Source of the DNA: Choanephora cucurbitarum
Lineage: Eukaryota > Mucoromycota > Mucoromycetes > Mucorales > Choanephoraceae
Length of the DNA stretch: 45,588 nt
NCBI GenBank assembly: GCA_025331435.1
Contig: JAIWNI010000155.1
Coordinates: 1 to 45,588 of the forward strand
Direction of reading: 5' to 3'
Shown: in pieces, positions 34,939 to 45,588 of the stretch
Layout of the letters: each line of letters begins with the position of its first letter
How positions within the stretch are numbered: the first letter of the stretch is position 1
Translations under genes and position numbers: made by a program
Notes under the pieces: generated by a model
The model's input: only the letters and a program-made list of their open reading frames with translations
Databases searched by the model: none
Told to the model about the DNA's origin: nothing

Positions 34939-37900
34939 ATGAGCAATACCCCTCTTTCACCTGAAAAGCATTCTATGCCTTTGTTACCAAAGGATCATAA
35001 CTTTGAAGGTGGTGATTCACCTGCTTCCAACATGGGCAGCTATCCTTCCAAACGTAGAAAACTGGATGCTGATTCAATGGAAGAAGACGATGGCGTGAAC
35101 GGCTATATTAGTGACGGGTTTCCTATCGCTCCTGAGCTAAAGCCTTCTAAATGGCAAGGAACGATTAACACTGTTGTGAAGGCTATTGTGTCTATTCGCT
35201 TTAGTCAGGTTGCTGCTTTCGATACAGAAGGTTCGAGTTGATCAACTCAAAAGATGCTTAAACTAAACTAGGCTACTTAGGACCCGAGACATCAGAAGCA
35301 TCTGGATTTATTGTGGATGCTCAGAACGGCATTATCCTAACTAATCGTCATGTAGCATGTGCTGGTCCATTTGTAGGCGAAGCCATTTGCCACGATCATG
35401 AGGAAGTGGATGTGTTTCCTATCTATCGCGATCCTGTTCATGATTTCGGTTTCTTAAAGTGAGTGTGATGAATAAGATCAGGACGATATGCTTATATCTG
35501 TTTAGATTTGATCCAACTAAAATCAAGTATATGCCATTGACTCAAGTGGAGCTTCATCCTGAATTGGCTAAAGTAGGTCTTGATATTCGTGTGGTTGGGT
35601 AAGTTAAGATATATGCCTGTAAGAACCATTTGAATAACCCTCTTTTGAAACAAGTAATGATGCTGGTGAAAAATTGAGTATCTTGGCTGGTTCCATTTCT
35701 CGTTTAGATCGTAACACGCCTGAATATGGTGATTTAACTTATAACGATTTCAACACATTTTACCTGTAAGCTTTATGTTTCCAAAAATGAACTTCATGTC
35801 TAATCATCTCTCTCTCTCTCTCTCGTTTTTAGACAAGCTGCTTCCAGTACCAGTGGCGGTAGTTCTGGATCACCTGTAATTGATATCGATGGTAATGCAG
35901 TTGCTCTTCAGGCAGGTGGCCACACAAAGGCTGCCACTGACTTTTTCTTACCTCTCGATCGAGTGAAACGTGCACTTGAATTCATTCAACGAGGTGAATC
36001 TGTTCCCCGTGGTGATATCCAAACCCAATTTATGTAAACTTGCAGTGTGAAGGATTTTAAAAAGGACGGTTATTCAATTTCAATTTTTTAGGTATCGTCC
36101 ATTTGATGAAGCACGTCGTTTGGGCTTACAACCAGAGACAGAGGAACGTCTTCGTACCTTATTTCCTGATGAAATTGGTTTGTTGGTGGTTGAGACAGTC
36201 TTACCGGAAGGCCCTGCTCATAAAAAACTTGAAGAAGGTGATATTTTGTTGACAATGAATGGTGAATACATTACAAAGTTTGTACCCTTTGAATCTGTGC
36301 TAGATTCCAATGTGGGGAAGGAGATTAAGGTTGGTATTGAGCGTGGTGGACAACCTATGGAATTGCTGATTCAAGTAGGCGACCTTCATGCTATGTAAGT
36401 GATTGAAGACAATGAAGCGAAAAGGGACTCATGTGTGTGTGTGTGTGTGTTTAATTGTAGTACGCCAGATCGTTATGTTGAAATTGGTGGATCCAAGTTA
36501 AACGAAGTTTCATATCAACTAGCTAGAGCTTATTGCGTTCCTTGTCGTGGTGTTTATGTGTCTGAACCATCGGGTAGTAAGTATCATCTGGAATAAACTT
36601 CTGATCCAAAACTAATGTTTTTCTAGTGTTTCGATTGGATGGACCTGATAATGGCTGGATTGTCAAATCAGTGGACGACAAAGAGACACCTACACTTAAC
36701 ACGTTTATTGAAGTAATGCAATCCATTCCTGACCGTGCTCGTGTGCCTGTTGTCTATTACTCTATTGCCGATACACACACCATTATGGTTGCTGTAGTTC
36801 AGGTAGAACGACATTGGTCTAGTTTCCGTTTGGCCGTGCGTAATGATGCCACAGGCTTATGGGACTTTACTGATCTTGGTGATCCTTTGCCACCCAAACC
36901 CATTGAACCCTCCACAAAGCACTTTGTTCAACTGGATGATAGTTTAGGTCCTGCTAAAGATTTGATCCGCTGCTTAGTTAAAGTCAATTACTATATGCCT
37001 TGTCGTCTGGATGGCTTTCCTCGTAGCCGCAAGCAAGGTGCAGGCATTATTGTAGATAAAGAGAATGGATTTGTTGTTGTCAGTCGTAGTATTGTACCTA
37101 CTGCTATGGGCGACCTTACTTTGAATGTAGCTGACTCACTTGTCATCCCAGCTAAAGTGTTGGTAAGTTGAATGGTTAAGAGTCCATCGTTATAGACACT
37201 CAATTTTCTTTTTTATAGTTTTTACATCCAACCCATAATTTTACGATTGTTCAATATAATCCTAAATTATTAGACAAGACAGATGTGATGAGTGCACCTT
37301 TTAGTGAAAAGACATTATCTCAAGGCCACAAAGTAACACTGGTGGCCCACAATCATAATCAACGTCCCGTCTGCCTCAGTACCGTTGTGACAGACATCAC
37401 TTGTATCACTATTCCACACAACGGGGTAAGACCAAAATGAACATGTAAACATAGTGATGCTTATAATTATGTTAGACACCTCGTTTCCGTAGTATCAACA
37501 TGGATGCCATTACACTTGATACACCGTTAGCTCTCCAATGTTCTTCTGGCCTGTTGGCTGATGCTGATGGTCTTGTTCAAGGCCTCTGGATGAACTTTTT
37601 AGGTGAACGTAACATGAATGGTCATGACAACGAGTACCATCTCGGCATTCATATTGCCACCGTTAGACCTATACTGGACCGTTTAAAAGCTGGTGAGCGT
37701 CACTTGGCGCTTCGAAGTATCAATGCTGAATTGATGCCAGTTCAAATGGCACAAGCAACTGCCATGGGTCTAAGCGATCATTGGATTCATCAAGTCGAAC
37801 AAGCCAACCCTGCCAAGCATCAACTTTTTATGGTCCGTCGAACTGAAGCTGGATGTGAGAGCAGTAAGGTTTTGAAAGAGCTTGATTTGATTTTGGCAGT

Positions 37901-38453
37901 TAATGGACAGGTGATCACCCGTATGTATGAGATGGATATTCAGTATACGTCTGAATCCTTACAAATGACTATTTTGCGTGGTAAGAAGGAAATGACAGTG
38001 GATGTCAGAACAAGTCCTGTCTCGGGTGAAGGCACAGATCGTGTCATTTTTTGGGCTGGTGCTGTTTTGCATGGCAAGTATATAAACGTGTTTATGGCAC
38101 TCCGTATACTTACTGTTTCTATAGAACCTCATAAGGCTGTCCTTCAACAAAGCAAAACGTTACCTTCTCGTATCTATATCTCAGCTCGATCCAAGGGTTC
38201 TCCTGCTTATATGTACGGCTTAGTGCCTACTATGTGGATTACACATATCAATGGTCAACAAGTTGTCACTTTAGATGATTTAGTGACTGCTGTCAAACAT
38301 ATTGAAGACAACACCTATGTGCGTGTGCGTTGTGTCAGCTTCGATAATGTGCCTATTATGTTGTCGGTTAAGATGGTCAATCATTATTTCCCTCTTGAAG
38401 ACATGATTAGAGATCCTAAGGCTGAATGTGGCTGGTCTAAAAATGAACAGTAA
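34939..38453 (+). CDS. NMA111: NMA111, nuclear HtrA-like serine protease
   Basis: Model: join(34939..35230, 35272..35458, 35506..35598, 35655..35765, 35833..36033, 36092..36394, 36461..36576, 36627..37162, 37219..37425, 37476..38073, 38125..38453), 990 residues. NMA111 is a large HtrA-type protease with duplicated protease and PDZ halves, linked to apoptosis and lipid homeostasis. The disordered N-terminus has a basic SKRRKL, a likely nuclear signal. The first protease half carries the triad: TNRHV (His), [11 protein letters not shown] (Asp) and [15 protein letters not shown] (Ser), followed by PDZ-like [20 protein letters not shown]. The second half, from about [10 protein letters not shown], is a degenerate protease domain plus a PDZ-like region. 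The last intron (38074-38124) uses a GC donor and is 51 nt with no stop, so retention would add 17 residues. Length is canonical for the family. Confidence 0.95.
36432..36450. repeat. TG microsatellite in an NMA111 intron
   Basis: An uninterrupted (TG)n run within the 66-nt intron between exons 6 and 7, about 10 nt before the TTGTAG acceptor. It sits where the branch point and pyrimidine tract would be, so length changes could affect splicing. Confidence 0.85.
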
Positions 38454-40298
38454 AATACATAGAATCTAATGAATCATTGTTTAGAATAAAATAAGGAGAA
38501 AGAAATCGTTTTAGAGATAACAGGATTGGTAATTTTGTGAGAGCTTCGTACTCTTGCTTGATCTCATCAGTAGTTTACTGTATGATTTTCTTACATAGCC
38601 CTTTACGTAAAGGCTATTCTGGCAACTAAAAGAAAGTTTAGAATCATTTGTTGCCAGATGCCTTCCCTTGTAGACGCACTCCTTTGAGACAACTGATGTT
38701 CTTAAGCATATTATACTCAGAAACAAGCTTAAGTTTATTATCTGAAGAGATTATATGGTTCACTCATTCTCCCCACAGCTAATTTTACATCTTGCAAATA
38801 TAGAAATGCCTCATTACCTCAAGTTCTTTTTTCTTGTTAGGCTCTCTGTAAAGAGTGAGTTGGTATTCAGATTGGATGGGCATCTTATTAGGGAACCGAC
38901 CTATAGAAGATTGAAATCGATTGAGTTGGCCTCTTAGGTTTGAAGCATAAGCCTGATATCCGTTGCACAAGATGGAGTGTCTTTTTGGTGACAAGACCCT
39001 AAAAATGAAAGACCTAAATCTGGTATAAACTGTAAAAGCTAGAAACCAAAATGTAAGCAGAAGCCAATATGAATAGTCAAGAGTTTGTCTGAAAGTGACT
39101 TTGATTCTATTTGGTAAAGGCTAGTGCGTTATAGTTGTGATGTACTTTAACGGCTGGCTAATGCCGATTCAAGAAAGCAGTAGATTCGGCATAATGGCTT
39201 GAGGTGCTATTAAGTTTAAACAGAAGTTGAGGTCGTACTTGCGATTCGTTGAAAATAAAATAATGAAGTGTCCTGCTCTAATCCTCAGCGTATAACGATC
39301 CTTTTTTAATATTTAGGAGTTGGAGAAAGGATATTTGTCAATGAAATGTGAAGTTATAATTCATACAATTATAGTCTGTCAAGATGATTTGATGGGAAAA
39401 CTCTGGAGGTGTTGAAATGCTTATACCATTACCAATTCTGAATTCAATTGAAAGCCTAAGAGTGATTTATAAGCGACGATTACAGACCAAAGCAAGCAAG
39501 CTGAGTCGGCTCAAAAGACATACATGTTAGCGAAAGATTCGATAAGTTCTAATCCGAAAGCTTGAACCTAAGAGTCAAAGGTTGGCAAACGTAAAAAAGC
39601 AAAGACCCAGCCTCAATTCATATAGTGTTTTGTTGAAAAGGGTGTGTGAGGGGGGGGGGTTCGACTAAGAGTACTTGCTTATAATACAAAAGACATCTTG
39701 ACTGCTTTGCATATCCTGAAAGCACAATACTCGCTTTATTTAAGAGTATTTAAATTTTGAGAGGTGCACTCTTAATTAAGCATACTTTTAAATCAAATAC
39801 GCTTGGACCGAGCGATTACTGTAACAAAGATCAAAAAGACGGTAAATGTTTTGTATTAGGATCTGAATTTAGCCAACGCCCGATAAGATTCTTTATGACC
39901 AATCCGATTGAACAATACTTTTTCCTAAATCAACAACGGCAAGAAAAAACCATCAAATTTATAGAAACATATGGGTAACACTTGTAACTGGCTACGCCAT
40001 GCAATAGAGATCATAAGTCGCTCTACGTGAGATGATGACATAGAAACTAATATGCACAGTACTTTCGATGCTACATGCTACCTATTTACACTTTACCATG
40101 ATTTTCTTTTTTTTTCTCTTGGTATCAATGCTATTGTTTGCGGAAGCTAAAAAAAAATTCTGAACTTCGGTATGTCACTGTGCGTCAATGGCGAAGTAAC
40201 TTTAATTTATGAATGTAACCATTATTTTTGTATATAGCCTCGATTTTCTTTCTTTCTTTTTCTTTCTTTCTTGTTCTTTGTTATTATTTTGTGAGATT
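38454..40298. other. gene-poor intergenic region
   Basis: About 1.8 kb without a supported gene. Open frames (for example 39757-39978, which begins with TTG) have no recognisable motif. There is a poly-G run at about 39650-39658. The last 50 nt before the peroxidase start hold a TTTC-repeat tract. No tRNA or inverted repeat noticed. Confidence 0.45.
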
Positions 40299-41274
40299 AT
40301 GTCAGATATCAAGAGAGAAACTGAACCCCATCAAAAAAAGTGGAAGATTTCTCTCCAACGTCTGTTGTCTGCCACACTAGGTGCTGTGTTAGCTTACATT
40401 GTGTTCCATATCCTCTCAATTGAGACCAAAGGCCGTCAAGGATTAACTACCCCTGAGCAATGGAAACAACTGATCAAGTCCCATCCTTATGAACGTAAAC
40501 CAACCGATGTACGCTCCCCTTGTCCAATGCTTAATACTTTGGCTAACCATGGGTTTATTGCCCGAGATGGTCGAGATATCAAATTAGACAGTTTTTTTGA
40601 TGCAATGATGTTGATGGGTGCACCCCCTACTGTCACATATGCGTTCTTAAAATATGTTTTTGTCACTTATAAAGAGGCTTCCCCTACCAGCTCTTTTCTA
40701 TCTCAATTCCAAAGCCTTGAATCGTTGGATCTTCATCGTTTGTTTGTACCGCGTATTATAGAACATGATGTTAGCTTGAGTCGGCTAGACCAAGGAATCA
40801 GTAATCAGACTTTGCCTGTTCCAAAATTAGTCGAACGCATGACCAAAATTGCTCATTATAAGAACCAAGGTAAAATGAAGCAAACATTCACTCGTCGAAA
40901 TGAAAATGATGCCAGACGCATTCGTTGGATTGAATCACTTCGCGATAACCCAACTTTTCATTTGAGCTTATTTCATCAGGTACATGCAGAAGGAGAAACG
41001 AACAAGGAGTGAGATGATAACTAACTTATTTTTATTATTATTATTTTAGTTTGCTTCAAGCACTGAGTGTTCTTTGTTATTGGATGTTATAGGTAGAGAG
41101 GGTCAGCTAGCTACAAAACATCTTGAATCCTTCTTGTTACACGAAAGATTCCCAGAAGATTGGTATCCAAGAGAGACTCCTTTGGGCATTGTCGATGTCT
41201 TGTTGAAACCAATGGATTGCTGGATTGGATTGCATCGAAGTAAAGCTGATTTGAGATTGTTGGATCAGATTTAA
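40299..41274 (+). CDS. membrane-anchored heme-thiolate peroxidase (chloroperoxidase/peroxygenase-like)
   Basis: Model: join(40299..40979, 41050..41274), 301 residues. The family (Peroxidase_2, PF01328) uses a Cys-bound heme for peroxide-driven halogenation or hydroxylation. Key signs: SPCPMLNTLANHGFIARDGR, the PCP motif with the axial Cys (about residue 69) and the ANHG phrase; and RIIEHDVSLSRLDQG, the EHDxSLSR acid-base/Mg site with the distal Glu. RFPEDWYPRETPLGI near the C-terminus also fits. Instead of a cleavable signal peptide it has one hydrophobic segment at about residues 21-39 (LLSATLGAVLAYIVFHIL) after a basic start, so a membrane anchor is likely. An ATG at 40209 is in frame but begins in the pyrimidine-rich 5' region; 40299 is preferred. 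Substrate unknown. Confidence 0.85.
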
Positions 41275-41491
41275 AAATAAAGGAAGTTGCAGTTTATTTT
41301 CAAATTTTCCTTATCCAATAATTGAAGGGTTTAGTGTGGTTACATAATAATGATAATGATGGAAATGATGTATACAGATTAGTCTTAGGAATAATGTGAT
41401 AATGATATAACTTAAAGGAGGGAGCAATGAGAGATAAGATAGAGATAGATAAAATAAAGAATGATAAAATATGTGTGGTAAACCTGATAGA

Positions 41492-43549
41492 TTAGTGTAC
41501 TCGAAGTGCTTTTATACTATTTTTTAGCGAATTGGCATCCTCTTTGCTATTACTACTACTGCTACTGCTGCTACTGCTGCTGTTGCTAGTACTATTGTTA
41601 TGATCGCCCTTTTTTTTAGGATCCATTGTTTTAGATGGAACAGGAACAGACTGTCTTCTAGTTTTGGATTTGACAGTGCTGCTCTTAATAGACTCGGGTA
41701 TAAGTGAATGATTGATAGTGGAATGAGATGGCGCAAACGATTGTGGACGTTGCTTTGGTGGCTTCAGCAATCGAGCAGATCGACCTAAGGTGGGCGTCAT
41801 CTCTATTACTTCTTCCACTTCTTCTTCCCGCTGACGATATGACTGTCGACGTGCATTGGTGCTGACACCCATAGTTAATCGAGCTGTACGCGACTCACCT
41901 GCAGGTAAACGCTTTCGATAGACTGAGCATTTGGGTGGTAATTCGCGCTTTACCTTTTCTTTCTTGGGACGATTCCTTTCAATCTTACGATCGGTTGTTA
42001 GATAACTAGAGGGTTGGATAGAACGAGTAGAAGATTGAAGGGAAATAGGTGAACGCAATTGGCGCATGGGTGGTTGTTCGATTCGAGTAGGTACTGTGTT
42101 GGATCGAGTCAGTTGAGGCTTCTGTAAAAGAGTCCGAGCACCTGTAAACGAGGATTTAGGCGCTAATGTACTAAATTGGGCCGAAACAGGTGGAGGAGGT
42201 GCTAATTGAGATAGCTTTTTAGGAACGGATAACATGGGAATACGCGATCCTTGACTTCGGTTGGTGTCTGTCATGGACTGTCGTTTCTGAATGACAGATG
42301 CAATTTTCTCTCGAACTGGTATGGCGGCTGAAATGGACCGATCAACTGAAAATGAAGGTATAGGTAATCGACATTTAAATGGTCTTTCTGGCTCTGTTAA
42401 AGTTACTGGAGCCAATGCTGTAGTTGGGAATAAAGGCTCAGGTGGATAAGCTTTCAAGAATGGATGCTACAAAATGATATCAATAACAGATATTCGAATA
42501 GAAAACTACTTAGTCTTGTTTCATTATACCTGCAACAGTTGCTGAGCTGAGGATCTTTTGCGTGGATCAGGGTCGAGACAACAATCTAATAAGTCGACCA
42601 ATTGATTCGGCAAATTTGGTGGGTATTTAGGCTTGCCTACACTCAGGATACGCTCTTTGATCTAAAGAGGAAAGTTAATGTTAGTCGCAAGTATCACTCC
42701 ATTCCTATACACTAGTAACACCTTGCCTGATCTTCATCTAAATTTTCATCTTCATAAGGCGCCTTACCGCCATTTAACATTTCAAGTATTACTATACCTA
42801 ATGCCCAAATATCAATTTTGTGGTTGACAATCTTCTGTAATACAAGTTCAGGTGACCAAAACAAGACAACACCCGCTTCTTCTATACTTGAATCTGCTAC
42901 AGGTGAAATAGAGACTACACCAAAATCACCTAGTATATGACAAGTCAAGATTAGAGAAAGATACATATGCTATTTGACTGACGTAAGTGTATCCGTTGCA
43001 TGTTTTTACCTATCACAATACTGTTTGTTTTTTTATCCAAAAAAATATTATCACACTTCATATCTCTGTGAATATAACCATGACTGTGTACTTTGGCTAA
43101 ACCAGAAACAATCTACCGTATTGTTAGTACGTCAAGCAAAAAGCACATATTAAATACTTTACAGCAGTGATGACATATACTAGTTGGCCTAAACTGAGCT
43201 GATGGTCAAATGCATAGTGTTGAAGTGAGCCACCTGTATAGAGTGGCATAACGAGATAAACAAATTCCTCGTGTAAATGAACTGCGAAGAGTTTAAGGAT
43301 GTTGGGATGGACGCATTTTGTCATGGAGTAAATTTCGTTCTCTACTAATTCCTTTGGCATCACAAACATATCTTCATATTGATTTTCTTCTACTAGATAT
43401 TTTTTGATGGCTACTTCTTTTTCACTAGACCTTTCAATGCATTTATAGACACCACCTTGAGCACTGAACCAAGTGGGCTCTTCTTCTAGTCCGATGTAGA
43501 GTAAACTTGGGTCAGACGATAAGACAGGTACGCCATTTACTTGTTGCAT
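41492..43549 (-). CDS. STE20/PAK-like protein kinase
   Basis: Model: complement(41492..42466, 42530..42661, 42727..42929, 43010..43112, 43163..43549), 599 residues. The kinase domain spans about residues 18-290: EVAIKKYL with the catalytic Lys at about 49, VYLVMPLYTGGSLQHYAFD, HRDMKCDN (Asp 146), GDFG (Asp 165), SPELV in place of APE, KIDIWALGIVILEMLNG and RKRSSAQQLLQHPFLKAY. Order and wording fit the STE20/PAK group, but there is no CRIB or PH domain. The ATP loop reads WFSAQGGVYK and lacks the first conserved glycines. About 310 residues of basic, Ser/Pro-rich tail follow, with a poly-Ser run coded by a CTG/CTA-like repeat. Intron 3 uses a GC donor (CAG|GCAAGG, minus strand). Its substrates cannot be told. 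Confidence 0.87.
41546..41590. repeat. trinucleotide repeat coding poly-serine
   Basis: A (CTG/CTA)n-like trinucleotide run on the plus strand, read on the minus strand as a stretch of Ser codons near the C-terminus of the kinase. Likely length-variable between strains. Confidence 0.75.
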
Positions 43550-44480
43550 TACTGTATATTCTTATATTAACTAACTGAGGAGGTTTAGGAAATAAATAAA
43601 CAAATAAAATAAAATTGCACATTCTATAAATATGTGTTACTTACTTTACGAATGTATAGTCTTACACACACGCTCACAACGTATATTTTCACTTCCAAAG
43701 AATACACACTTACGGGCACACAAACACACACAGAAAGCGTTTATGGCTGAAAGAAAAAAGAATGAGGAAGAAGATGAAAAAAGCGAAAAAAAAACGTGAG
43801 GAGTAGCTTCACACCTTCCTTATGCATTCAGTGGCTTAAAAATCACTCCTTAATTTGATACGATTGAATGTGCTGAATTGACAAATGTGCCCAAACTATT
43901 TTTATTTTCTTTAGGCATGAATCCATCATCCAAAAAAAAAAAGCGCCACTGAGTTTAATTTTTTGTCTTTCTCTTTGATATGTGTTGACATTTCTTCGCT
44001 CTCCCGGCTTATATTATAACAGGTGGCTCTGCTTCCTCTCATCGTGATAGCGGAAGCACAACAACACTTATAATGTTGTACGATTCACAGAAATTCTTTG
44101 CGCAATTCAGTTTGAAGCAAACTCTATGACGCATTAGAGAGGTCGGAAGGGTGTTTTAGCTAGAGACTCAGTGGAAATGTGTTAGAGACACAGTTCGAAA
44201 AGAAATTGGCTCTTTTGGAGTTTAATTTGGCTTGAAAGTGAAGCACTTTTCTACAAAGAGTTAATCTAACCCGCCACAAGAGGCCATGTGTAATCTGAAG
44301 TCAATATGCGATGATAAGTTAACAAGTAATAAATTTATTGCAAAACAAGCGTTAAAAATCACCTTTCTGATGAAAGCGTGCTATAACTTCTGGCTTCTGT
44401 TTTTACTCAGGTATTTTTCAACTGAAAATCTCGTTATTCGGGGAACAGGATCGGAAATTCAGATTAAATTAAACGAATTA
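43550..44480. other. intergenic region upstream of the kinase
   Basis: Promoter and 5' flank of the kinase on its minus strand, with CACA-rich simple sequence around 43664-43735. An ATG-started frame at 44286-44498 (70 residues) shows no recognisable domain and is not called as a gene. Confidence 0.4.
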
Positions 44481-44514
44481 AGAAAGAACAATAACTAATT
44501 TTCAGATCAAACGA

Positions 44515-44790
44515 GCATATTACAAACCGCACCTCCATTACGGTAGTAAAATTAGCACCTCCGCTGCACCATGGTTAATTTTCTTGACCTTCATTATGGT
44601 ACGGTACGCTGCGCTTTGTAAGATGCTCGTACCGCCGCAGACCAACTAATCCGATGAGAAGCTCAAAATGGGAACCCCACCCATATTTTTTTTTAGATCT
44701 TCGCTATGGTATAAGATAGCCCCTTCGCTGCTCTTCGTGTATTTTAAACCGTCGCTTTGGTAAAAAAAATCATGTGTCCCGGGGCAGTGA
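44515..44790. repeat. GC-rich degenerate repeat block, probable Helitron 3' region
   Basis: On the minus strand the motif ACCATAGCGAAG and its variants (ACCAAAGCGACGG, ACCATAATGAAGG, CCGTAATGGAGGTGCGG, GCAGCGGAGGTGC) recur at least five times in under 280 nt, in a stretch clearly richer in G and C than its surroundings. It lies directly downstream, in the sense of transcription, of a decayed Helitron helicase, where the 3' terminal region is expected. I could not fix the terminal CTRR or its hairpin. Confidence 0.5.
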
Positions 44791-44882
44791 GAGAGAATTA
44801 AGTTAGTTGGAGTCTGTTCCGTAAAGGTTCAATGAGTCGTTCACTTAAGATATAAGATTTTTTAGGTTAGAAAGAAACAGAA

Positions 44883-45588
44883 TTAAAGGTTGTTAATAGA
44901 AACAGGGTGAGCTTGTGAGAAAACTTCTCTATAGACAACGTTTCTTGTATAAGTATCGTTATACTGGGCAGGAATTAAAGAGCACGAACCTAACAGGATT
45001 TTTATAGCATCTTTTCTTTTGACTCTTGATAAAGCAACGTAAAGTTGACCATGACTGAATACAGGCTTAAGTAAATATAATCCAACTTGATCAAGAGTCT
45101 ATCCTTGTGCCTTATTGATAGTCATGACAAATGCAAGTCGAACAGGAAATGAAATCGACTAAACTTTACAGCGTCTTGATGGTCAGCCATAAATTTAATG
45201 CGAGGAATACAGACTACCGAAGTGGCAAATGAGCCAGTTGCTTTAATTGCTTTGATAAGGTTTCCTAAAAGCGATTTGACAATTAACCTGGTTCCTTGCA
45301 TAAGCCATATATAGGATCTATACTTCGCAACACCATTATAGGTAAGCCCATTTTCAGGTTCAATTAATGAGGAGGAAGTGAGCCGGTTTCAATTTGATTT
45401 AGTAGTTCAGTTGGGTATCTTATAGATTGCTCGCTATAAAGAATAACATCAGCACCTTAATAAATCTTTTGTTCACTTGGGAATTTTTGGATCAGCAAAC
45501 GATTGATTTCAGCAACAAAAGCGTTTGTAGGTGTGAGAATAGCAGAGTTTATCATCGAGTTAAAATTCAGGCCGGAAATTGGAGGATT
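44883..45588 (-). pseudogene. decayed Helitron PIF1-type helicase, C-terminal part
   Basis: The minus strand encodes the C-terminal end of a Helitron Rep-helicase: ILTPTNAFVAEINRLLIQKF, LNLKMGLPIMVLRSIDPIYG, GTRLIVKSLLGN, FPVRLAFVMTINKAQG, then TLDQVGLYLLKPVFSHGQLY with VALSRVKRKDA, ending NNL at 44885-44883. These correspond to the last conserved helicase motifs, including the INKAQGQTL and YVALSRV signatures. The gene is dead: there is an in-frame stop in place of the Gln after INKAQG, one after QKIY, one after LPPH, and at least two frameshifts (around 45315 and 45155). The rest of the element runs off the right edge of the window. Confidence 0.88.

Noticed and set aside
39757..39978. 73-codon frame upstream of the peroxidase
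   Set aside because: Starts with TTG, has no similarity and ends well before the peroxidase gene.
44286..44498. 70-codon ATG-started frame next to the Helitron remnant
   Set aside because: Composition is plausible but there is no family match, promoter or intron evidence; may be chance or a Helitron-carried fragment.
1..45588. tRNA genes, rRNA genes, CRISPR arrays, bacterial operons
   Set aside because: Looked for B-box-like GGTTCGANNCC, spaced direct repeats and Shine-Dalgarno-led gene strings; none were convincing, and the spliced genes show it is eukaryotic nuclear DNA.

Overview
This window is nuclear DNA of a fungus, most likely an early-diverging Mucoromycota/Mucorales-type genome. 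That placement is an inference: the DNA is AT-rich, genes are dense and on both strands, and introns are many and short (about 45-75 nt) with GTAAGT-like donors. The gene set is typically fungal: NHA1-type Na+/H+ antiporter, SOG2-like RAM protein, UPF0651 protein, HDA1-type deacetylase, NMA111, heme-thiolate peroxidase. Several kinds of DNA transposon are present. There are no bacterial-style operons. Gene models were assembled by hand from splice sites, and all fourteen multi-exon models close into one reading frame.

Layout, left to right. An unidentified small reading frame (369-813, minus). IST1 (899-1991, minus), divergent from the isoprenylcysteine methyltransferase ICMT/STE14 (2594-3490, plus). 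A single-exon F-box protein (3898-5238). A complete 5.0-kb CACTA/EnSpm-like transposon (5598-10621) with perfect terminal inverted repeats, a five-exon Tnp2-type transposase and a divergent small coiled-coil/basic gene. Then a SOG2-like gene (11482-12727), a UPF0651/OXLD1-like gene with a 15-nt microexon (12869-13451), and NADPH-cytochrome P450 reductase (13586-15881, minus).

15.9-19.9 kb is a transposon-derived, gene-poor stretch with a 572-bp mariner/pogo-style MITE, a smaller possible MITE and decayed coding remnants. It is followed by an endosomal Qa-SNARE (19979-21123), a TMEM62-like metallophosphoesterase (21463-24283), a 2.2-kb gene-free gap, the NHA1 antiporter (26515-28543) and NAD kinase (28735-30319, minus).

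The right part holds DNA polymerase delta subunit 3 (31019-32343), an HDA1-type histone deacetylase (32471-34545, minus) divergent from NMA111 (34939-38453), a peroxygenase-like membrane-anchored peroxidase (40299-41274), and a STE20/PAK-like kinase with an unusual glycine loop (41492-43549, minus). The window ends in a decayed Helitron PIF1-type helicase (44883-45588, minus) and a repeat-rich stretch that is probably the Helitron 3' region.

The genes do not form one pathway. Several share a theme: membrane trafficking (IST1, syntaxin, ICMT), redox and NADPH supply (P450 reductase, NAD kinase, peroxidase), and chromatin/replication (POLD3, HDAC). The most notable structures are the apparently intact transposon with its unclassified partner gene, three GC-AG introns (one 51 nt and frame-preserving), and the Cys-motif microexon.
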